Translations under genes and position numbers: made by a program
Source of the DNA: Nocardia salmonicida NBRC 13393
Lineage (GTDB): Bacteria > Actinomycetota > Actinomycetes > Mycobacteriales > Mycobacteriaceae
DNA: 56,184 nucleotides
NCBI RefSeq assembly: GCF_001613085.1
Contig: NZ_BDBR01000059.1
Coordinates: forward strand, 1 to 56,184
Direction of reading: 5' to 3'
The notes under the pieces: model-generated
The model's input: the letters and a program-made list of their open reading frames with translations, nothing else
The model's database searches: none
Told to the model about the DNA's origin: nothing
Part shown: positions 8,028 to 16,607 of the stretch, piece after piece
Layout: the number at the start of each line of letters is the position of its first letter
How positions within the stretch are numbered: the stretch's first letter is position 1

Positions 8028-10027
8028 CACAGTGTCTCGCGGTAGGCCAGCGGTACGCGGGCGGCGGCGGGGACCGCTGGCAGCGCCAGGATGTGCGCGA
8101 CCGCGCGCGCGGGGTCGAGGCGCACGAAATTCCGCTGGCCCCAGTGGTATTCCTCGCCGCTGATCTCGTCGAAGACCACCGGATGGTCGTGCCATTCACG
8201 GCCGATGGCGGGGAGATCGAGCGAAATATGGCCCTGCTCGGCGGCATAGGGGTTCAGGTTCACGATGACCAGGACCGCGTCGCCGGAGACCGGATCGATC
8301 TTGGAGTAGGCGATCAGCGCGTCGTTGTCGATGTGATGGAAGTGGATGCAGCGCAACTGTTGCAGCGCGGGGTGATTGCGCCGGATCTCGTTGAGGCGGG
8401 TGAGCCACGGTTCCAGCGATTCACCGCGCTCGAGAGCCCCGGCGAAATCACGGGGACGAAGTTCGTACTTCTCCGAATCGAGGTATTCCTCGCTGCCCTC
8501 GCGGACCGCCTGGTGTTCGAACAGTTCGAAACCGGAGTACACGCCCCAGGTGGGTGACAGGGTGGCCGCGAGCGCGGCGCGGATGGCGAACATTCCCGGG
8601 CCGCCGCGTTGCAGGCTTTCGTGCAGGATATCGGGGGTGTTCACGAACAGATTCGGTCTGGCTTCGTCGGCCTTGGCGGCGATCTCGTAGCCGAACTCGG
8701 TGAGTTCCCACTTGTGCACGCGCCAGGTGAAATACGTGTACGACTGGCTGAAGCCGCGGCGGGCCAGGCCGTAGAGGCGGGCCGGACGGGTGAACGCCTC
8801 GGACAGGAAGATCACGTCGGGGTCGGTGCGGCGCAGCTCCGCGATCAGCCACTCCCAGAAATCGGCGGGCTTGGTGTGCGGGTTGTCCACGCGGAAGATG
8901 GTGACGCCCAGCGAGATCCAGTACCGGACCACCCGCAGGATCTCGGCGTAGAGACCGTCGGGGTCGTTGTCGAAGTTGACCGGGTAGATGTCCTGGTACT
9001 TCTTCGGGGGGTTCTCGGCGTAGGCGATGGTGCCGTCCGGGAGGGTGGTGAACCACTCCGGGTGGGCGGCGACCCAGGGATGGTCCGGCGCGCATTGCAG
9101 GGCCAGGTCGATGGCGACATCGAGGCCGAGAGCTGTTGCCGTGGAGACGAATTCGATGAAGTCGGCTTCGGTGCCGAGGAGTGGGTTCACGGCATCGTGT
9201 CCGCCGTCCACCGAGCCGATGGCCCAGGGGGAGCCTACGTCGCCGGGCTCGGTGGTGAGGGTGTTGTTGCGGCCCTTGCGATTCACCACGCCGACCGGGT
9301 GGATCGGCGGGAGGTAGACGACGTCGAATCCCATGCCCGCGATACGGGGGAGTTCACGCGCGGCCGTGGCGAAGGTGCCGTGGATCGGGTTGCCTTCGGC
9401 GTCGCGGCCGCCGGTGGAGCGGGGGAAGAATTCGTACCAGGAGCCCACCAGGGCGCGGCGGCGTTCGACCAGGACCGAGAACTGGGTGCCGCGGGTGACC
9501 ATCTCGCGCAGCGGGGTGGCGCGCAGGATCTCGGTGATCTCCTCGGAGAACGCGGGGGCGACCCGGGCCGGGAGCTGTTCGTCGCTGCGCAGGGCGGTGG
9601 CGGCAGCGCGCAGGCGTTCGAACTGCTTCTTCGGGACGGCTTGGGCGGCGCGTTCGAAGAGGATGGCGCCGGTCTCGAGGTCGTTGGCCAGGTCGGCGGC
9701 GGTCTGGCCGACGGACAATTTCGCTTCGACGGCCGAGCGCCAGGTGGCGACGGGGTCGCTCCAGCCTTCGATGCGGTAGGTCCACAGACCGGGGGCGTTG
9801 GGGGTGAAGTGGGCGTTGAAGACGTCGGGTTGGTAGTCGGGGGCCATGCGGATACGGGTGATCCGGGAGGAGCCGGGGGCTCGGACCGCCAGGGTGGCGG
9901 CTACCGCGTCGTGACCCTCGCGCCAGACGACGGCGCGGACGGGAAACACCTCGCCGACTGCGGCTTTGGACGGGCGTCCGCCGGGGATGGACGGGGCGAT
10001 GTCATCGATGGCTATCCGGCCGGTCAC
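8027..10027 (-). CDS. glgE: Alpha-1,4-glucan:maltose-1-phosphate maltosyltransferase
   Basis: 666 aa, GTG start. Transfers maltosyl units from maltose-1-phosphate to the non-reducing end of alpha-1,4 glucan; its block is lethal in M. tuberculosis through maltose-1-phosphate build-up. Seen: GH13_3 barrel with nucleophile Asp381 (FRVDNPHTKP) and acid Glu410 (FLSEAFTRP), separated by 29 residues as in characterised GlgE, and VNRKGRNNT of the subfamily. Somewhat shorter than the 701-aa mycobacterial enzyme, the difference being at the N terminus. First gene of a coupled glgE-glgB pair. Upstream lies lysE in the same orientation, 75 bases away. Confidence 0.96.
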   Translation of the reverse strand: MTGRIAIDDIAPSIPGGRPSKAAVGEVFPVRAVVWREGHDAVAATLAVRAPGSSRITRIRMAPDYQPDVFNAHFTPNAPGLWTYRIEGWSDPVATWRSAVEAKLSVGQTAADLANDLETGAILFERAAQAVPKKQFERLRAAATALRSDEQLPARVAPAFSEEITEILRATPLREMVTRGTQFSVLVERRRALVGSWYEFFPRSTGGRDAEGNPIHGTFATAARELPRIAGMGFDVVYLPPIHPVGVVNRKGRNNTLTTEPGDVGSPWAIGSVDGGHDAVNPLLGTEADFIEFVSTATALGLDVAIDLALQCAPDHPWVAAHPEWFTTLPDGTIAYAENPPKKYQDIYPVNFDNDPDGLYAEILRVVRYWISLGVTIFRVDNPHTKPADFWEWLIAELRRTDPDVIFLSEAFTRPARLYGLARRGFSQSYTYFTWRVHKWELTEFGYEIAAKADEARPNLFVNTPDILHESLQRGGPGMFAIRAALAATLSPTWGVYSGFELFEHQAVREGSEEYLDSEKYELRPRDFAGALERGESLEPWLTRLNEIRRNHPALQQLRCIHFHHIDNDALIAYSKIDPVSGDAVLVIVNLNPYAAEQGHISLDLPAIGREWHDHPVVFDEISGEEYHWGQRNFVRLDPARAVAHILALPAVPAAARVPLAYRETL

Positions 10028-10102
10028 TCGGCTAACCTACTGCATTTTTCCGGGTGGGGAGCGCTGGTGGCCGGGGGTGCGGTGTTGTCGTCCGGGGTGG
10101 TT

Positions 10103-10747
10103 TCAGCGTGTGTCGGCGGCCAGGCCGAGGCCGAGGGCTACCAGGACGGCGGCGAGGGAGCGTTCTACCCGCTGACGGATCGTGGCGCGGCGTAGCCAGG
10201 CGCCTGCTCGGTCGGCGGCCAGGACCACTCCCACGCACCAGGCGCCGTCGACGACGACCTGGATGGTGGCCAGGATGAACAGGGTGGGCAGGACAGGGCC
10301 TTCGTTCGGGAGGAATTGGGGCAGGATCGTCATGCCGAACACCGCCGCCTTCGGGTTGGCGGCGATCGAGATCAGCGAGGCGCGGAAGGCGGCGGCGGGA
10401 GTGTTGCCGCCCGGGAGTTTCGCGGTGAGGGCGGCGCCGAAGTCGTCGCTGTGGCCGCGGGCGTGGCGCCAGGACTGGACGCCGAGCCAGATCAGGACGA
10501 CGGCGCCGACGACATGCATGGTGGTGTAGAGCCAGCGGTTGGCGGCCAGCAGAATCGAGAGCCCGGTGCCGCCCGCGAGCGTCCAGCCGAGAATGCCGAT
10601 CTCGTTGCCCACGACCGCGGCCAGACCGGCGCTGCGCCCGTCGCGAACCGATCGCTGCAGGAACAGCGCCGTCGCGGGCCCGGGTAGCGCGGCCAGGATG
10701 AGGGCGGCGACCAGGAATTCGGGCAGGACATCGACCCAGTGCGGCAT
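10103..10747 (-). CDS. LysE/RhtB-family exporter
   Basis: 214 aa, ATG start. Small inner-membrane exporter family for amino acids and related small solutes. Seen: PEFLVAALILAALPGPATALFLQR near the start in shortened family form (LPGPATALFL), about five to six hydrophobic segments, the central GNEIGILGW and VVGAVVLIWLGVQSWR, and FRASLISIAANPKAAVFG. It follows a TetR gene on the same strand by 51 bases and is probably controlled by it. Substrate cannot be told from sequence. Confidence 0.9.
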   Translation of the reverse strand: MPHWVDVLPEFLVAALILAALPGPATALFLQRSVRDGRSAGLAAVVGNEIGILGWTLAGGTGLSILLAANRWLYTTMHVVGAVVLIWLGVQSWRHARGHSDDFGAALTAKLPGGNTPAAAFRASLISIAANPKAAVFGMTILPQFLPNEGPVLPTLFILATIQVVVDGAWCVGVVLAADRAGAWLRRATIRQRVERSLAAVLVALGLGLAADTR

Positions 10748-10798
10748 CGGTGCATGGTGGCACGGAGTGCCGGGGTATGGCGAGCGGATTTCGTGGCG

Positions 10799-11389
10799 TC
10801 AGGGCCCGCGCAGGCCCGCGAGGAGTCGGTCGAGAGCGGCGATGGTGTCGGTCAGCGCGTCGGGGTCGGTGGTGGTGGCCAACCACAGCGCGGCCTCGTT
10901 CATCGCCCCGGAGAGCAGTTGGGTCAGCGGGGCGACCGGTTGTGCGGGAAGGACACCGGCGTCGACGAGGACTTGCAAGGCTTCGTGCAGGTGGCGGGCC
11001 GAATTGGCCTCGTCCATGGCACGCCATTCGTGCCAGCCGAGGACGGCGGGGCCGTCGATCAGCAGGATCCGCTGAACGAGGGGGTCGGCGCAGGCTCGCA
11101 GGAATGCGGCGCAGCCGGTGGTGAGCTGGGTCCACGGGTCGGACTCGGTGTCGGCGGCGGCGGCCACCTGCGCGCCGACCTCCTCCTGTACCTGCGTGAG
11201 GACCGCGCGGAACAGGTCGGCCTTGCTGTCGAAGTGGTGATACAGCGCGCCCTTGGTGACCCCCGCGGACGTCACGATCTCCGACAACCCAACGGCGGCA
11301 TAGCCTTTCGCGGCGAACAGGGCCCTTGTCTCGTGTAGCAGGACGCGCCGCGTCTGTTCGCGTTGCCGCGTTCGCGCCGTCGATGTCAT
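10799..11389 (-). CDS. TetR-family regulator of the LysE/VOC cassette
   Basis: 196 aa from ATG 11389 (MTSTARTRQREQT); an extension to 11440 would overlap the operator and is unlikely. Seen: N-terminal helix-turn-helix with the family signature GLSEIVTSAGVTKGALYHHF (about 35-54), then a variable ligand-binding helical domain containing LIDGPAVLGWHEWR. Divergent from a VOC gene 80 bases away, with two TetR-type palindromes between them (11407-11455), and upstream of lysE on its own strand. It likely represses both sides and itself; the inducer is unknown. Confidence 0.93.
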   Translation of the reverse strand: MTSTARTRQREQTRRVLLHETRALFAAKGYAAVGLSEIVTSAGVTKGALYHHFDSKADLFRAVLTQVQEEVGAQVAAAADTESDPWTQLTTGCAAFLRACADPLVQRILLIDGPAVLGWHEWRAMDEANSARHLHEALQVLVDAGVLPAQPVAPLTQLLSGAMNEAALWLATTTDPDALTDTIAALDRLLAGLRGP

Positions 11390-11406
11390 CGACTGTCCTC
11401 CCGTTG

Positions 11407-11455
11407 ACCTACCGATGGTATGTGAACTATCGTACGACACATACCATCGGTATGT
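11407..11455. promoter_or_regulatory. Paired TetR operators between tetR and the VOC gene
   Basis: Two copies of a 7-3-7 palindrome: ACCTACC-GAT-GGTATGT (11407-11423, one mismatch) and ACATACC-ATC-GGTATGT (11439-11455, perfect), starting 32 bases apart (three helical turns). They are also arranged as a larger 14-bp inverted repeat (11411-11424 against 11438-11451). Placement between divergent genes fits control of both by the adjacent TetR protein. Confidence 0.8.
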
Positions 11456-11469
11456 GAAAGGCGAATCCC

Positions 11470-11889
11470 ATGAGACTCAGCAGCTACTACCCGGTTCTGG
11501 CTACCAGTCGGATCGCGGAATCGCGCGACTTCTACACGGCCTGGTTCGGCTTCGAGATCGTCTTCGAGGCTGACTGGTACGTCAGCCTGCGGCGGCCGGG
11601 CGCCGACGACGAGCCGACCTACGAACTGGCCCTGCTCGACCCCACCCATCCCACGATCCCGGCAGGCTTCGGCAAGCCGGTTCAGGGGGTGGTGCTCAAC
11701 TTCGAGGTCGACGATGTCGACGCCGAGTGGGACCGACTCGTGCGGACCGGCGGCCTTCGCCCCGAACTCGAGCTGCGCACCGAAGACTTCGGGCAACGCC
11801 ACTTCATCGTCGCCGATCCCGCCGGCGTGCTGATCGACGTGATCACCGAGGTCCCGCCCACCCCCGAATTCGCTGCCCAGTTCACCTAG
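11470..11889 (+). CDS. VOC-family (glyoxalase/bleomycin-resistance fold) protein
   Basis: 139 aa, ATG start. Seen: two babbab repeats of the vicinal-oxygen-chelate fold (YYPVLATSRIAESRDFYTAW at the start; GVVLNFEVDDVDAEWDRL in the middle; QRHFIVADPAGVLIDVI near the end). Such proteins bind or modify small molecules (glyoxalase, dioxygenase, antibiotic binding); which applies is unknown. Divergent from and probably repressed by the adjacent TetR. Inserted between glgE and glgP, which are neighbours in M. tuberculosis. Confidence 0.88.
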   Translation: MRLSSYYPVLATSRIAESRDFYTAWFGFEIVFEADWYVSLRRPGADDEPTYELALLDPTHPTIPAGFGKPVQGVVLNFEVDDVDAEWDRLVRTGGLRPELELRTEDFGQRHFIVADPAGVLIDVITEVPPTPEFAAQFT

Positions 11890-11913
11890 GACCCCCGTGC
11901 GGGCTCGATCGTT

Positions 11914-11919
11914 TATTCT
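11914..11919 (+). promoter_or_regulatory. Putative -10 of glgP (leaderless)
   Basis: TATTCT (TANNNT type) ends 6 bases before the GTG of glgP, the geometry of a leaderless message; no Shine-Dalgarno sequence precedes that GTG. No clear -35. Confidence 0.4.
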
Positions 11920-11925
11920 TCCGGG

Positions 11926-14496
11926 GTGAAGGCACTTCGTCGGTTCACTGTCCGTGCCCATTTGCCGGAGCGGCTCGCCGCGCTGGGTGAGTTGTCGACG
12001 AACCTGCGGTGGTCGTGGCACGGCCCGACGCAGGATCTGTTCGCCGAGCTCGATCCGCAGTTGTGGCGCGCCGTCGGCCATGACCCGGTTCGGATGCTGG
12101 GTGAGGTGCCCGCCGAGCGGCTCGATGAGCTCGCCGCCGATCCCGGCTACACCGCGCGGGTGGACGCGGCTGCTGCGGGCTTGCAGGACTACCTGACTCG
12201 GCCGCGGTGGTTCCAGGAGCAGACCGGCACCGATGTGGCGGGGATCGCCTACTTCTCGATGGAGTTCGGCGTCACCGAGGTGCTGCCGAACTACTCCGGC
12301 GGTCTCGGCATCCTCGCCGGTGATCACCTCAAGGCCGCCTCGGATCTGGGCCTGCCGCTGATCGGCGTCGGGCTGCTGTATCGCTCGGGGTATTTCCGGC
12401 AGTCGCTGTCGGCCGACGGCTGGCAGATGGAGCACTACCCGGCGCTCGACCCGCAGGGGCTGCCGCTGCGGCTGCTCACCAGCGACGGCTCGCCGGTGCT
12501 CATCCGCGTCGGCATGCCGGAGGGGCGGGTGCTGCGGGCCAGGGTGTGGATCGCGCAGGTGGGCCGGATCCCGCTGCTGCTGCTCGATTCCGATATCGCC
12601 GACAACGATCCCGAATTGCGCGCCGTCACCGACCGGCTCTACGGCGGCGATCAAGACCACCGCATCAAGCAGGAGATCCTGGCCGGGATCGGTGGCGTTC
12701 GCGCGGTGCGCGCCTACACCCGCGCCAACGGGCTCCCTGATCCCGATGTCTTCCACATGAACGAGGGTCACGCGGGGTTCCTCGGCGTCGAGCGCATGCG
12801 TGAATTCATCTCGGGCGGATTGGATTTCGAGACCGCGCTCGCCGCGGTGCGGGCAGGCACCGTGTTCACCACGCACACTCCGGTGCCCGCGGGTATCGAC
12901 CGATTCCCGATGCCTTTGGTGCGCAGGTACTTCGGTGGCTCGCACGGTGAGTCCGAATCCGCCTTGCTGCCGGGCCTTTCCGTCGACCGGATCCTCGCGT
13001 TCGGCCGTGAGGGCGATCCCTCGGTGTTCAACATGGCGCACATGGGTCTGCGCATGGCCCAGCGCGCCAACGGCGTATCGAAGCTGCACGGTGAAGTCAG
13101 CCGGGAGATGTTCGCGGCGCTGTGGCCGGACTTCGACGCGGCCGAGGTGCCGATCGGCTCGGTCACCAACGGCGTGCACGCCCCGACCTGGGCCGCGCGC
13201 GAATGGATCGACAAGGCGCGCGAACTGGTCGGTCCCGAACTGGTCGAGGAGGCGCGGGGCTGGGAGAAGCTCAGCGATGTCGACCTCGGTCAGCTGTGGT
13301 CGACGCGGAACACGTTGCGCGGGGTGCTGATCGATGAGGTACGGCGCAGGCTGCGCGATTCCTGGCGACAGCGCGGCGCCGCCGACGCCGAACTCGGCTG
13401 GATCGACGACGTCTTCGATCCGAACGTGCTCACCATCGGTTTCGCCCGTCGCGTTCCCACCTACAAGCGCCTCACCCTCATGCTGCGCGACCCCGAGCGT
13501 CTGCGCGCGTTGCTGCTCGACCCCGAACGTCCGGTGCAACTGGTGGTCGCGGGCAAGAGCCACCCCGCCGACGACGGCGGCAAGGCGCTGATCCAGCAGG
13601 TCGTGCGGTTCGCCGATGATCCAGAGGTGCGTCACCGCATCGTCTTCCTGCCCGATTACGACATGTCGATGGCCCGCTACCTGTACTGGGGTTGCGATGT
13701 GTGGCTGAACAATCCGCTGCGCCCGCTCGAAGCCTGTGGGACCTCGGGAATGAAGTCCGCGCTCAACGGCGGCCTCAACCTGTCCATCCGCGACGGCTGG
13801 TGGGACGAGATGTACGACGGTGAGAACGGCTGGGCCATCCCCACCGCCGACGGCATCCGCGACGAGACCCGCCGCGACGACCTCGAGGCCTCGGCGCTCT
13901 ACGAACTCGTCGAGCGCACCGTCGCGCCGCGTTTCTACGACCGTGACGCGAGCGATGTGCCGATCCGCTGGACCGAGATGGTGCGCCACACCCTGCAGAC
14001 CACCAGCCCGAAGGTTCTGGCATCGCGGATGGTGCGCGACTACGCCGAGCAGTACTACGGACCCGCGGCCGCCGCGTTCGGTCGCGCCGCAGCCGATGAA
14101 TTCGCCGGTGCCGCCGAGATCGCCGAATACCGCAAGCGCGTCGATGCCGCGTGGCCCTCGGTACGGATCGCACAGGTCGACAGCTCGGGCCTGCCCGATA
14201 CCCCGGTGATCGGTGCGGAACTGTCGCTGCACGCGCGCATCGATCTCGGCGGGCTCGCGCCGTCGGATGTGGTGGTGCAGGCGGTACTCGGCCGGGTCTC
14301 GCCGACCGACGACCTCTCCGACACGACCACGATCGAGATGGGCCACACCGGCGCCGACGAAGGCAGCGAACTGTATTCGATCCAGGCCCCGGTCCCGCTG
14401 TCGGGCGCGGTCGGGTACACGGTCCGTGTTCTTCCCCACAACGCGTTGCTCGCCTCCGACGCCGAACTGGGCTTGGTGGCCGTCGCGGGCGCGTGA
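11926..14496 (+). CDS. glgP: Alpha-glucan (glycogen/maltodextrin) phosphorylase
   Basis: 856 aa, GTG start. PLP-dependent GT35 enzyme releasing glucose-1-phosphate from alpha-1,4 glucans. Seen: the short actinobacterial type beginning with DUF3417 (LPERLAALGELSTNLRWSWH), AYFSMEFGVTEVLPNYSGGL, NEGHAGFLGVERM, FARRVPTYKR, and the PLP lysine Lys610 in GTSGMKSALNGG. Length matches Rv1328. In actinobacteria the same family may include maltose-1-phosphate-forming GlgP paralogues, so its exact donor product is not fixed by sequence. Divergent in sense from glgE-glgB, separated by the TetR-LysE-VOC cassette. Confidence 0.94.
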   Translation: MKALRRFTVRAHLPERLAALGELSTNLRWSWHGPTQDLFAELDPQLWRAVGHDPVRMLGEVPAERLDELAADPGYTARVDAAAAGLQDYLTRPRWFQEQTGTDVAGIAYFSMEFGVTEVLPNYSGGLGILAGDHLKAASDLGLPLIGVGLLYRSGYFRQSLSADGWQMEHYPALDPQGLPLRLLTSDGSPVLIRVGMPEGRVLRARVWIAQVGRIPLLLLDSDIADNDPELRAVTDRLYGGDQDHRIKQEILAGIGGVRAVRAYTRANGLPDPDVFHMNEGHAGFLGVERMREFISGGLDFETALAAVRAGTVFTTHTPVPAGIDRFPMPLVRRYFGGSHGESESALLPGLSVDRILAFGREGDPSVFNMAHMGLRMAQRANGVSKLHGEVSREMFAALWPDFDAAEVPIGSVTNGVHAPTWAAREWIDKARELVGPELVEEARGWEKLSDVDLGQLWSTRNTLRGVLIDEVRRRLRDSWRQRGAADAELGWIDDVFDPNVLTIGFARRVPTYKRLTLMLRDPERLRALLLDPERPVQLVVAGKSHPADDGGKALIQQVVRFADDPEVRHRIVFLPDYDMSMARYLYWGCDVWLNNPLRPLEACGTSGMKSALNGGLNLSIRDGWWDEMYDGENGWAIPTADGIRDETRRDDLEASALYELVERTVAPRFYDRDASDVPIRWTEMVRHTLQTTSPKVLASRMVRDYAEQYYGPAAAAFGRAAADEFAGAAEIAEYRKRVDAAWPSVRIAQVDSSGLPDTPVIGAELSLHARIDLGGLAPSDVVVQAVLGRVSPTDDLSDTTTIEMGHTGADEGSELYSIQAPVPLSGAVGYTVRVLPHNALLASDAELGLVAVAGA

Positions 14497-14580
14497 CCGT
14501 ACAAGGGTGACACGAGTGCCGGGTTATTCGATTCAGTGAACTTTCCGCTACCGTTCCGGGGTCGATTACTGAGGAGAATC

Positions 14581-15942
14581 ATGGCCAGCGATGCCCTGAC
14601 CCGTGCCAGAGGGCGCATCGACGGATATTTCGGTATCTCGTCGAGTGGGTCCACCTTCAAGCGCGAGGCGATGGCGGGCACGGTCACGTTCCTGGCGATG
14701 TCGTATGTGCTGGCGGTGAACCCGTCGATCCTCGGTGACGAGGGCGCTCTCGGCGACAAGGGCATCCCGATGCAGGCGGTCTTCACGGCCACCGCCGTCG
14801 CCGCGGTCTTCGGCACCCTCGTGATGGGCATCTGGGCGAAGTACCCGATCGCGCTCGCGCCGGGTATGGGTCTCAACGCGTTCTTCGCCTACACGGTGGT
14901 GCTCAGCATGGGCATCCCGTGGCAGGTGGCGCTGTCGGGCACCTTGCTGTCGGGCATCATCTTCTTCGTTCTGGCGATCACGAAGGTCCGGGAACGGATC
15001 CTCAACGCGATCCCGTTGCAGATGAAGTTCGCCGTCGGCGCGGGTATCGGTTTGTTCGTGGCGTTTCTCGGGTTGAAGAACGCGGGCATCGTGGTCAACA
15101 GTGACTCGACGCTGGTGACTCTCGGCGACCTCACCGATGGCACCACCCTGCTGGCTCTGTTCGGTCTGATCGTGACCGTGGTCTTCCTGGTGATCGGCTG
15201 GCACGGCGCGGTGCTCTACGGCATCGTCTCGACCACGATCCTTGGCATGGTGACCGGTCTGGTCGGCATACCGGACGGCATCGCCGAGATGCCGAAGGGG
15301 CTGGATCAGACCTTCGGCCAGGCGATCATCCACCTGCCGGACGCTTTCACCGGGCAGATGATCGTGGTGGTCCTCACCATGCTGTTCGTCGATTTCTTCG
15401 ATGCCTCCGGCACTCTGATCGGCGTCGCCAACCAGGCCGGTCTGCTGAACAAGGACGGCACCCTGCCCCGCGCGGCGAGCGCGATGGCCGCCGACTCGGT
15501 CGGCACCACCGCGGGCGCGATCATCGGTACCTCCACCACCACCGCCTATGTCGAATCGACGGCGGGTGTGTCGGCGGGTGGTCGAACGGGCCTCACGGCG
15601 GTGACCACCGCGGGCTGGTTCCTGATCGCGATGTTCTGCTATCCGATCTTCTCGGTGGTCGCCGGATCGGCCGAGATCACCTCTGCCGCGCTGATCGTGG
15701 TCGGCATCCTGATGGCACGTTCGCTGGGCGACATCGACTGGCAGAACCTCGAGTACTCGGTGCCCGCGTTCATCACCGTCATCATGATGCCGCTGACGTA
15801 TTCCATCGCCAACGGGCTGGCGATGGGGATGATCTTCTACCCGATCGTGATGGTGGCCAAGGGCCGTATCAGGGAAGTGCACCCGGCCATGTGGGCACTG
15901 ATGGTGCTGTTCCTCGCGTACTTCATCTTCCTCGTGGAGTAG
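14581..15942 (+). CDS. NCS2-type purine (adenine/guanine/hypoxanthine) permease, AzgA-like
   Basis: 453 aa from ATG 14581, preceded by GAGGAGAATC; the in-frame extension to 14536 lacks similarity. Membrane proton symporter for purine bases. Seen: the AzgA start FKREAMAGTVTFLAMSYVL, APGMGLNAFFAYTV, about 12 hydrophobic segments, LFVDFFDASGTLIGVANQAG and GAIIGTSTTTAYVESTAGV, all typical of COG2252 transporters. No purine riboswitch is visible in the 84 bases upstream. Stands alone between glgP and a secreted-protein gene. Confidence 0.93.
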   Translation: MASDALTRARGRIDGYFGISSSGSTFKREAMAGTVTFLAMSYVLAVNPSILGDEGALGDKGIPMQAVFTATAVAAVFGTLVMGIWAKYPIALAPGMGLNAFFAYTVVLSMGIPWQVALSGTLLSGIIFFVLAITKVRERILNAIPLQMKFAVGAGIGLFVAFLGLKNAGIVVNSDSTLVTLGDLTDGTTLLALFGLIVTVVFLVIGWHGAVLYGIVSTTILGMVTGLVGIPDGIAEMPKGLDQTFGQAIIHLPDAFTGQMIVVVLTMLFVDFFDASGTLIGVANQAGLLNKDGTLPRAASAMAADSVGTTAGAIIGTSTTTAYVESTAGVSAGGRTGLTAVTTAGWFLIAMFCYPIFSVVAGSAEITSAALIVVGILMARSLGDIDWQNLEYSVPAFITVIMMPLTYSIANGLAMGMIFYPIVMVAKGRIREVHPAMWALMVLFLAYFIFLVE

Positions 15943-15964
15943 GTGTTCCGGCCATAGGTGTGTC

Positions 15965-15993
15965 TATACTCAGGCTAGCCTAGGCTTGCCTAA
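15965..15993 (+). promoter_or_regulatory. Promoter -10 with overlapping iron (IdeR/DtxR) box
   Basis: TATACT at 15965-15970 is a good -10 element. Immediately following and overlapping its last base is TCAGGCTAGCC / TAGGCTTGCCTAA (15970-15993), made of overlapping AGGCTAGCCT and AGGCTTGCCT units. In either register it matches about 13 of 19 positions of the IdeR/DtxR consensus (TTAGGTTAGGCTAACCTAA). Bound repressor would cover the start of transcription of the MTB12-like gene. Confidence 0.7.
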
Positions 15994-16010
15994 CTAGAGG
16001 AGATCCATCC

Positions 16011-16424
16011 ATGAAGCGTTCGCTCGTTGCCGCGTCGATGGCGTTTGCCACCATCTTCGCGCCGGTCACCGCCGCTGTCGTCGCCACCGCCCCCGCCGCG
16101 ATCGCCGCCCCCGCGACGCCTTCGGTCGGTGAGCTGTACGGCAAGCTGCAGGCGGCCATGAATGGTTCGGCGTCCGAGCTCGAGTCGGGCGATGCCAGCG
16201 GCCTCGCGGTCGTGCGCGACACCGTCAACCGGATTCCCGGCTACAGCTGGGATGTCTCCGGCCCGGTCACCGTGGACGGTGACACCCTGTCGGCCACGCT
16301 GAACAGCCGCCTGGGCGACTACGCCTTCCCGATCCCGGTGACCTGGAAGAACATCGGCGGCACCTGGAAGCTGTCGCAGGAGTCCGAGCAGACTCTGGTC
16401 GGCTACGCCACCATGGCGTGGTGA
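16011..16424 (+). CDS. Secreted MTB12-like low-molecular-weight antigen family protein
   Basis: 137 aa, ATG start after AGAGGAGATCCATCC. Seen: Sec signal peptide (MKRS, hydrophobic core, cleavage likely after AAIA near residue 32), then about 105 residues resembling mycobacterial MTB12/CFP-2: GELYGKLQAAMN, LNSRLGDYAFPIPVTWKNIG and GTWKLSQES. Members are exported; their function is unknown. No lipobox and no cysteine in the mature part. The iron box just upstream suggests derepression under iron shortage, an unusual context for this family. A hairpin follows the stop. Confidence 0.75.
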   Translation: MKRSLVAASMAFATIFAPVTAAVVATAPAAIAAPATPSVGELYGKLQAAMNGSASELESGDASGLAVVRDTVNRIPGYSWDVSGPVTVDGDTLSATLNSRLGDYAFPIPVTWKNIGGTWKLSQESEQTLVGYATMAW

Positions 16425-16439
16425 ACTGACGTTCTTCGG

Positions 16440-16469
16440 CAAGGGTCGTCCCGCTTGGGGCGACCCTTG
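16440..16469 (+). terminator. Terminator after the MTB12-like gene
   Basis: CAAGGGTCGTCCC (16440-16452) pairs with GGGGCGACCCTTG (16457-16469) with one wobble, followed by TCGTTGTCCT. Lies 16 bases after the stop codon. Confidence 0.72.
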
Positions 16470-16557
16470 TCGTTGTCCTGTGCGCGGGGTCACAGAAATG
16501 CCTGGAAGGGCGTGAAATAGTGGCAGCGGACCCAGGGTTGTGACCGAGGAAGGCAAT

Positions 16558-16571
16558 CGGACCACGGTCCG
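16558..16571. promoter_or_regulatory. Short palindrome upstream of the DoxX gene
   Basis: CGGACC-AC-GGTCCG, 37 bases before the doxX-type start. It could be an operator; no regulator lies next to it. A second 12-bp palindrome (ACACAGCTGTGT, 17161-17172) lies just after the same gene. Confidence 0.3.
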
Positions 16572-16607
16572 GTTGCGGGCATGTTTCGAATCGCAGACGA
16601 GGAAACG

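Noticed and set aside
11386..14439. A 1017-codon open frame on the minus strand opposite glgP
   Set aside because: It mirrors glgP codon by codon, has a low-complexity Arg/Gly/His-rich translation and no family resemblance. It is an artefact of high GC at third positions.
14497..14580. Possible purine riboswitch before the purine permease
   Set aside because: Only 84 bases are available and no purine-aptamer three-helix junction or conserved loop bases are visible.
16581..16607. Upstream ATG for the DoxX gene
   Set aside because: No ribosome site precedes it, whereas GAGGAAACG lies directly before ATG 16608.
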